Source: Amorphochlora amoebiformis
Taxonomy: Eukaryota; Cercozoa; Chlorarachniophyceae
Direction: 5' to 3'
DNA length: 64,000 nt
Assembly (NCBI GenBank): GCA_054601695.1
Contig: BAAHQB010000064.1
Span: 620,001-684,000, forward strand
A program made the translations under genes and the position numbers. The notes under the pieces were generated by a model. It had not been told where the DNA came from. It was given only the letters and a program-made list of their open reading frames with translations, and ran no database searches. Below, one piece after another: positions 1-64,000 of the stretch. Numbering within the stretch: the stretch's first letter is position 1; the number at the start of each line of letters is the position of its first letter.

Positions 1-581
1 TACTCTTTGCACATCCAGAGACCGAAAACTTAATGCCGCCGTAGTAGTTACTGGTCAATAATTACATAATGAATGTCCGAAAATTTGAATATTTTGCCAG
101 TTCCGACAGTAGTGTATCATCTAGATCATATGTATATCTAGATATATATATATACTAGATATATATATTATATATATATATATATATTATATGTATATAC
201 TAGTATATATATATATATATATATACATACATATATCGTAGTACTATCTAGAATGTACTAAATGTAGCTAGCTAACGTCTAGAACGTCTCTCAGCGGCTA
301 TCTAGGCTATAGTCTAGACTGAGTAGATGCTAGAGATGGTACAGTACAGTACTATACTATCTAGACTATAAGCTTGTGTCTATAGTCTAGATAGTGAATC
401 TAGTGAATTGATCCTGTGGCTTCAATCTGTTTTATAGTTACCGGATCATATTCTAGATTTATAAAAGGTTAGCAGGATGGGCGAGATTATCCGAGCGGCC
501 ACTCATATTGTAACACATACTAGACATATCATAACAGAGTGTCGAGTCTAGTCTGGCTAGTCTGGCGATCATACAAAAAAA
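1..581. other. 3' flank of the zinc-finger gene, CTAG-rich block
   Basis: No exon seen. From about 118 to 560 the sequence is dense in CTAG, TCTAG and TAGTCT motifs mixed with short TA runs (for example around 240-400). A similar block lies at 31845-32560, also downstream of stop codons. No polyadenylation signal could be assigned with confidence. Confidence 0.5.
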
Positions 582-24913
<24,332 letters not shown>

Positions 24914-26522
24914 GGCCCTAGCACGAAGCGTGGCGAGATGAGTGAACGTACAGGTTGGTATATCAGCTAGAAATCCTAATAATAAGTAAGACTGAGTGTT
25001 TGAGGTCGGGGAGAGAGGCGGGAGTTTGGGAGGGGAAGGGTATAGGAAAGTGGGAGGATGAGATGGGGCAAGGGTCTGTAGACAACGCATAGGGTATGTG
25101 GAGTTCGCCCAAAGCCGAATTGACCTGTCCCCTTTTTTTTTCCAATCTGCTCTGTCTATTTTAACTGTTCTCTATCTACCGATCATTTTGTTGGGAGTAT
25201 GCGTATAACTTAAATTGTATGAAATTCTTTTGTATGTAACGTAAAACGTCAATATATTGCATTTTTTCTAACCTAAGTACAATCTCTTCAATAAGTAAGA
25301 CCTTCGAACGCCACGAGGTCGGTCGGCTGGCTCTCAAATCCCCCCTCCTGTGGCAAGGATTCACCTGCTCTATTCGCCATTTTCGGACCGTGGTCGAATT
25401 TTTCCCCCAGGGATACTCCAAAACTCAATTTTTGCCCCGATCCAAATTGCTGCGACTTATACGTGATGTATGCCGCCAGTGAATATTGGATATCGAACGA
25501 GTCAGTCGCCTCAAACCAAATCTCGTTCAGGTGACAACCCTTACCCGGCAACGTGACAATTTAGAGTGACACGAAGCGAAGTCCTTAGCGTGACCATGAG
25601 CTCTGTCACATTGTTTTTAAGCCGGAGACACGTGCAGTGGCCCGGAGCTGATCCCACAATCCTTCCGTGTGTTTCGATGGGCGGCCAAAAGGTGTGAAAA
25701 ATCAGTATCTAGCCCCCATTACCCCCCCAAAATATGCCTCGGAATAGTGGTAGATGATCAATTAGAGGGAATTAGGGTGGAAGGAACCCAATTTTGGGTT
25801 CGAGAGAGCGGGTTTTGGGGGGGTATGGTACGAAAGCATAAGAACTAGTTCACGGACCTTCCGATATCACTAATTTCTTGGTTTCGCCGGGGTACTCGAA
25901 AGGTAGCGGGGGCCTTAATTGGGTTGATGAGAGTTGTGGTAGAACTGTACTCAAAATTGCAACATAGAACCCACATTTTGCTCCAAATACTGACTCACTT
26001 CCCGAGGTTTTGTGTTGAACCTAAACAATCCGTTAATCCCAGACCAGAGACTTTCTCATCTCTCTTATTGTCATCCTCACCGTCGCTACGGGTACAATTA
26101 TCCCCAGCGTAGCAATTCTGACTCAACTACGAGACACAGCTGTTGCACATCGTGTGTGTGTATGTATCAGTCCAATGAATAAACTCTCATATCGTATCTG
26201 TCACTATTTATAGTGCTGCACGCGGCACTCAGACGGCGAGCTCTCACCGGAACAAAACACTCGTCTGCCTCTACCTCTCGCGGAACGATCTCGGTAATGT
26301 TATATGCCCATGTTAATGACATCTCTTATTTGTTCTAAAATATCAGCGGAGGAATGTCTTCAATGCTGGAGTACTGGTAAACACTTCGCGTGAAAACCTC
26401 TTGAACACATTGTGCACAATGGCTCACATGCAAGAGATGCCCTTCTTTCTCCCCAAATTGCTTCCAAACACAGTTTTGCGTACGACAACCGACTCGTTCT
26501 CGTGGTTTTTGGTATCATTCAG
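24914..26522. promoter_or_regulatory. Divergent intergenic spacer between the zinc-finger gene and the FKBP gene
   Basis: About 1.6 kb without TA arrays separates two outward-facing starts (ATG on minus at 24913; ATG on plus at 26523), so it must hold both promoters. No TATA box or initiator could be assigned. It contains an 87-codon minus-strand open frame (25288-25551) and GTGACA/TCACA-like motifs at about 25550-25612. Confidence 0.5.
25288..25551 (-). CDS. Possible small intronless ORF in the divergent spacer
   Basis: An ATG-initiated 87-codon frame (MPGKGCHLNEIWFEATDS... to ...LVAFEGLTY) ends in TGA. Composition is protein-like and free of TA repeats, but no family is recognised and its length is within chance expectation for this GC-richer spacer. 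It could also be untranslated leader or promoter DNA. Confidence 0.25.
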   Translation of the reverse strand: MPGKGCHLNEIWFEATDSFDIQYSLAAYITYKSQQFGSGQKLSFGVSLGEKFDHGPKMANRAGESLPQEGGFESQPTDLVAFEGLTY

Positions 26523-31036
<4,514 letters not shown>

Positions 31037-31391
31037 TATTATTTAGTATTACGTTTGTATAAATACATATAAATATACATTTACATATACATATAAATAT
31101 ATATATATACATATATTATAATTATATATATATAAATATATATGTATATATGCATATATATAATTATATATATATATACACATTGTACACATATGCGTAT
31201 GCACATATACACAAATACATATATATATATATATATACATATACAAATACAAATACATACATGTATAAATAAGTACAAATATGTATATTAACACATGATA
31301 TTTCGAATATCATACATGTATATGTATACGTTGATATACATGTGTCTATATACATATATCCATACATCATGTATACATTTTTACATATATG

Positions 31392-31437
<46 letters not shown>

Positions 31438-31463
31438 CATGTATTATATACAAACACACACAC

Positions 31464-31535
<72 letters not shown>

Positions 31536-31539
31536 ATAA

Positions 31540-31596
<57 letters not shown>

Positions 31597-32667
31597 ATAT
31601 ATATACATTGTATATATCTAGTATATATATGTATATACATATATATATATATATGTGTGTGTGTGTTAAATGTAGTATTTTTCTAATAACAATCATGTAA
31701 ATATAACAGTTGTGGACAAGGAGGCCAAGCGGCCCAAAACTCTGGATGCCGAGATATCCAGCCAATGGTCACCAACTAATCAATTTCAAGTCTCACATGT
31801 ACGTCGGTATTTGTACAGTATAGCAGCTTAACTCAAGTTATTATCGGACTCTAGAAGTTTCCTGAAAGGACATCGCTTGCCACATAAGACCGGCAGCATC
31901 ATGAATATCGTATCCAGTTGTAATCTAGACTCTAGAAGTTGCCTGGCAGGCCATTACAATGAATCTCTTGTTTAAAGCTAAAATTTTTCCTTCTGAGAGT
32001 CACTGTGTAACTTATTGAAATCTGGTATATCAAAACTTCGTCATGGTATTGTGATCGTTATTACTCTACTAGCTCTAGTTCTTAGTTGTTACCGTTTTAA
32101 CGGCTAGCATTATTATTAGAAGAAGATACACATACTTAGCAAGCTCTAGAAGCTATTAGAGCTACTAAAGCTAGCACCGACGTCGACTAGCTACAGACTA
32201 GATCTAGTATACGTAGATCTACAGATCTAGTAGACCGATATAGAGCTACCTAGGCCACTAGAGCTATTCAGCACTGGATCATCTAGATCTAGTAGATCAT
32301 AGTGGATATACTATAGACCTAGAGAATCAGTACTATCTAGACTATTCTAGCTATTGTTATATATATATATACTAGTATATACTCAATGATTATGTCGTTG
32401 CAAGTTTATTTAGTTATAACTTATATAGTAGTAGCTAGCCGGCTAGAGGATCTAGCAGATTCTAGCTGGTATCTAGAATTCTACCTAGCCTAAAGAAATC
32501 CAGAAGATTCATGCAGGGAATGTTTACACAACTCTCTAGACTCCAGCAACTACCTAGACTACTAGAACTAGAGGCAAACCTGTGCGATATATCCAGTATA
32601 TGTTCAGTTAATTTGAACTTCGCGTGTATTCATACGGGGTGTCCTACGTGTGTCGTGGTATCGCAAT
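31037..32667. other. Convergent 3' spacer between FKBP and the nephrocystin-3-like gene
   Basis: TA arrays occupy about 31080-31660. From about 31700 on there is TA-poor sequence without a supported exon; 31845-32560 is CTAG-rich. A plus-strand frame at 32511-32693 (MQGMFTQLSRLQQ) overlaps the terminal exon of the opposite gene and is not supported. Confidence 0.5.
31845..32560. repeat. CTAG-rich degenerate repeat block
   Basis: CTAG, TCTAGA and AGATCTAG motifs recur at very high density, and a longer unit ACTCTAGAAGTTxCCTG occurs twice (about 31850 and 31929). The block resembles 118-560. Both lie just beyond stop codons. Confidence 0.65.
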
Positions 32668-57656
<24,989 letters not shown>

Positions 57657-57853
57657 CTGGAGTGTCACAACAGCGAGCCAGTCATTAACTCTTTTGAGTG
57701 GTTAGTCACGCAAGTCCGTCACAAAGAATGGCGCGACAACTGCACCGTCGATACATCCTCGCAGAAATAGGCGAGGTAGCAATTCCCTCGAAATTTTGGA
57801 GCCTACGAAGGGGAAACGAGTTGAAAGAACAGGTGAATTAAAGTCGTAGTAAC

Positions 57854-58026
57854 TTTCTTGGTCCCACCCTTCACAGCAGTCAAGTCCGCTATTTTTTTTC
57901 CTGCTCCCTTGCCGCAGATGCCATAATCATTCGTGGATGTATTCAGAAGATGGATACAATCGTTATTGGCAAGGATAGTTCTCAAGTCATTGACGAGGTT
58001 CACTCCTATGTGGTCCAACCATCTCA
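57854..58026 (-). CDS. Possible 5' exon of the nephrocystin-3-like gene
   Basis: An open frame reading NLVNDLRTILANNDCIHLLN, then GKGAGKKIADLTAVKGGTKK, could splice in phase 0 (AAA|GTTACT) to exon 57583-57656. It has no in-frame ATG and a weak donor, so a further upstream start exon would be needed within 270 bp. Composition looks coding, but this is the weakest exon of the model. Confidence 0.3.
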
Positions 58027-58296
58027 CTTATTTTAACGAAAACCTTCAAATCCTATAGAACACAACGAATACTAGTTCATACTGTGCGACTCCTAAACTT
58101 CGGCCAACTTTGAATTATTTTCAAATATTTGACCCTTATATAGTATGAACCGTTCCCTCAATTCTCATCCATTAAATATTAACACTTATTAAAACCAACT
58201 TTCAATAGCCCTTGAACCTCCTTGATATACGCTTTCTGGACATCGGGAGGACAATTACCGTCAGAAAGAAACGAAAAGGGCAGGCAACCCGTCGCC
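58027..58296. promoter_or_regulatory. Head-to-head spacer between the nephrocystin-3-like and thioredoxin-like genes
   Basis: Only about 270 bp (or about 640 bp if the exon at 57854 is not real) separates the two divergent genes, free of TA arrays. It probably holds a shared bidirectional promoter. No TATA box was assigned and no known ciliary regulatory motif was identified by eye. Confidence 0.45.
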
Positions 58297-63587
<5,291 letters not shown>

Positions 63588-63619
63588 GTAATCTATATCC
63601 AACCTCCGATTTGTATACT

Positions 63620-63819
<200 letters not shown>

Positions 63820-63887
63820 TATATAATTATATATATATATATATATCTAAAGAGAAGATATGTTGTGAAATGCACCCATATGACATG

Positions 63888-64000
63888 TTATCGTTACTAC
63901 TAGTATTATTATTCCTAGAATTGTTAATAATATTACGAGTAGTATTATTATCGTTATTATTAGTATTATTATTATTAGTAATATTATTATTATTATTAGA
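63888..64000. repeat. Degenerate ATT/AGT trinucleotide tract at window end
   Basis: Imperfect ATT, AGT and CGTT triplets (TATTATTATTAGTA...) continue to the window edge. Confidence 0.85.

Overview
This is nuclear DNA of a eukaryote, most likely a flagellated protist or alga. It is extremely AT-rich because almost every intron is filled with (TA)n arrays, which also generate hundreds of meaningless Ile/Tyr-rich open frames. Real coding sequence appears as short islands without TA repeats (mostly 24-200 bp), bounded by AG...GT splice sites. I found the exons by reading every island on both strands and requiring that reading phase carry across consecutive introns. Across roughly 95 islands the phases chain with very few gaps, which is the main support for the four gene models. 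TTAGGG-type telomere-like tracts are scattered inside introns. The species cannot be named from the sequence; ciliary genes imply a flagellated cell, and the FKBP weakly suggests an alga.

Layout: (1) about 0.58-24.9 kb, minus strand: a large unrecognised protein of more than 700 residues with a Lys/Pro-rich start and a C-terminal CCCH-type zinc finger plus basic tail. (2) about 24.9-26.5 kb: a gene-poor spacer without TA arrays between two divergent starts. (3) about 26.5-31.0 kb, plus strand: a complete 7-exon FKBP-type peptidyl-prolyl isomerase. (4) about 31.0-32.7 kb: a CTAG-rich spacer between two convergent 3' ends. (5) about 32.7-57.7 kb (possibly 58.0), minus strand: a gene of some 54 exons for a nephrocystin-3-like STAND P-loop ATPase with C-terminal TPRs. 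(6) 58.3 kb to beyond the window, plus strand: a thioredoxin-fold protein resembling the ciliary NME8/NME9/TXNDC group, with a degenerate FGPC active site, divergently transcribed from the nephrocystin-3-like gene.

The two right-hand genes fit together: nephrocystin-3 acts in the ciliary inversin compartment and NME8/NME9-type thioredoxins associate with axonemes, and they share a short head-to-head spacer. Introns carry further non-TA elements: tRNA-derived SINE-like copies, telomere-like patches (some touching splice sites), a GTGACA-motif cluster, local tandem duplications, and T/TG/G, TTA, TATAA and CT/GA tracts. No rRNA, tRNA gene, CRISPR, plasmid or viral feature was seen. All exon models were built by hand and need transcript support.
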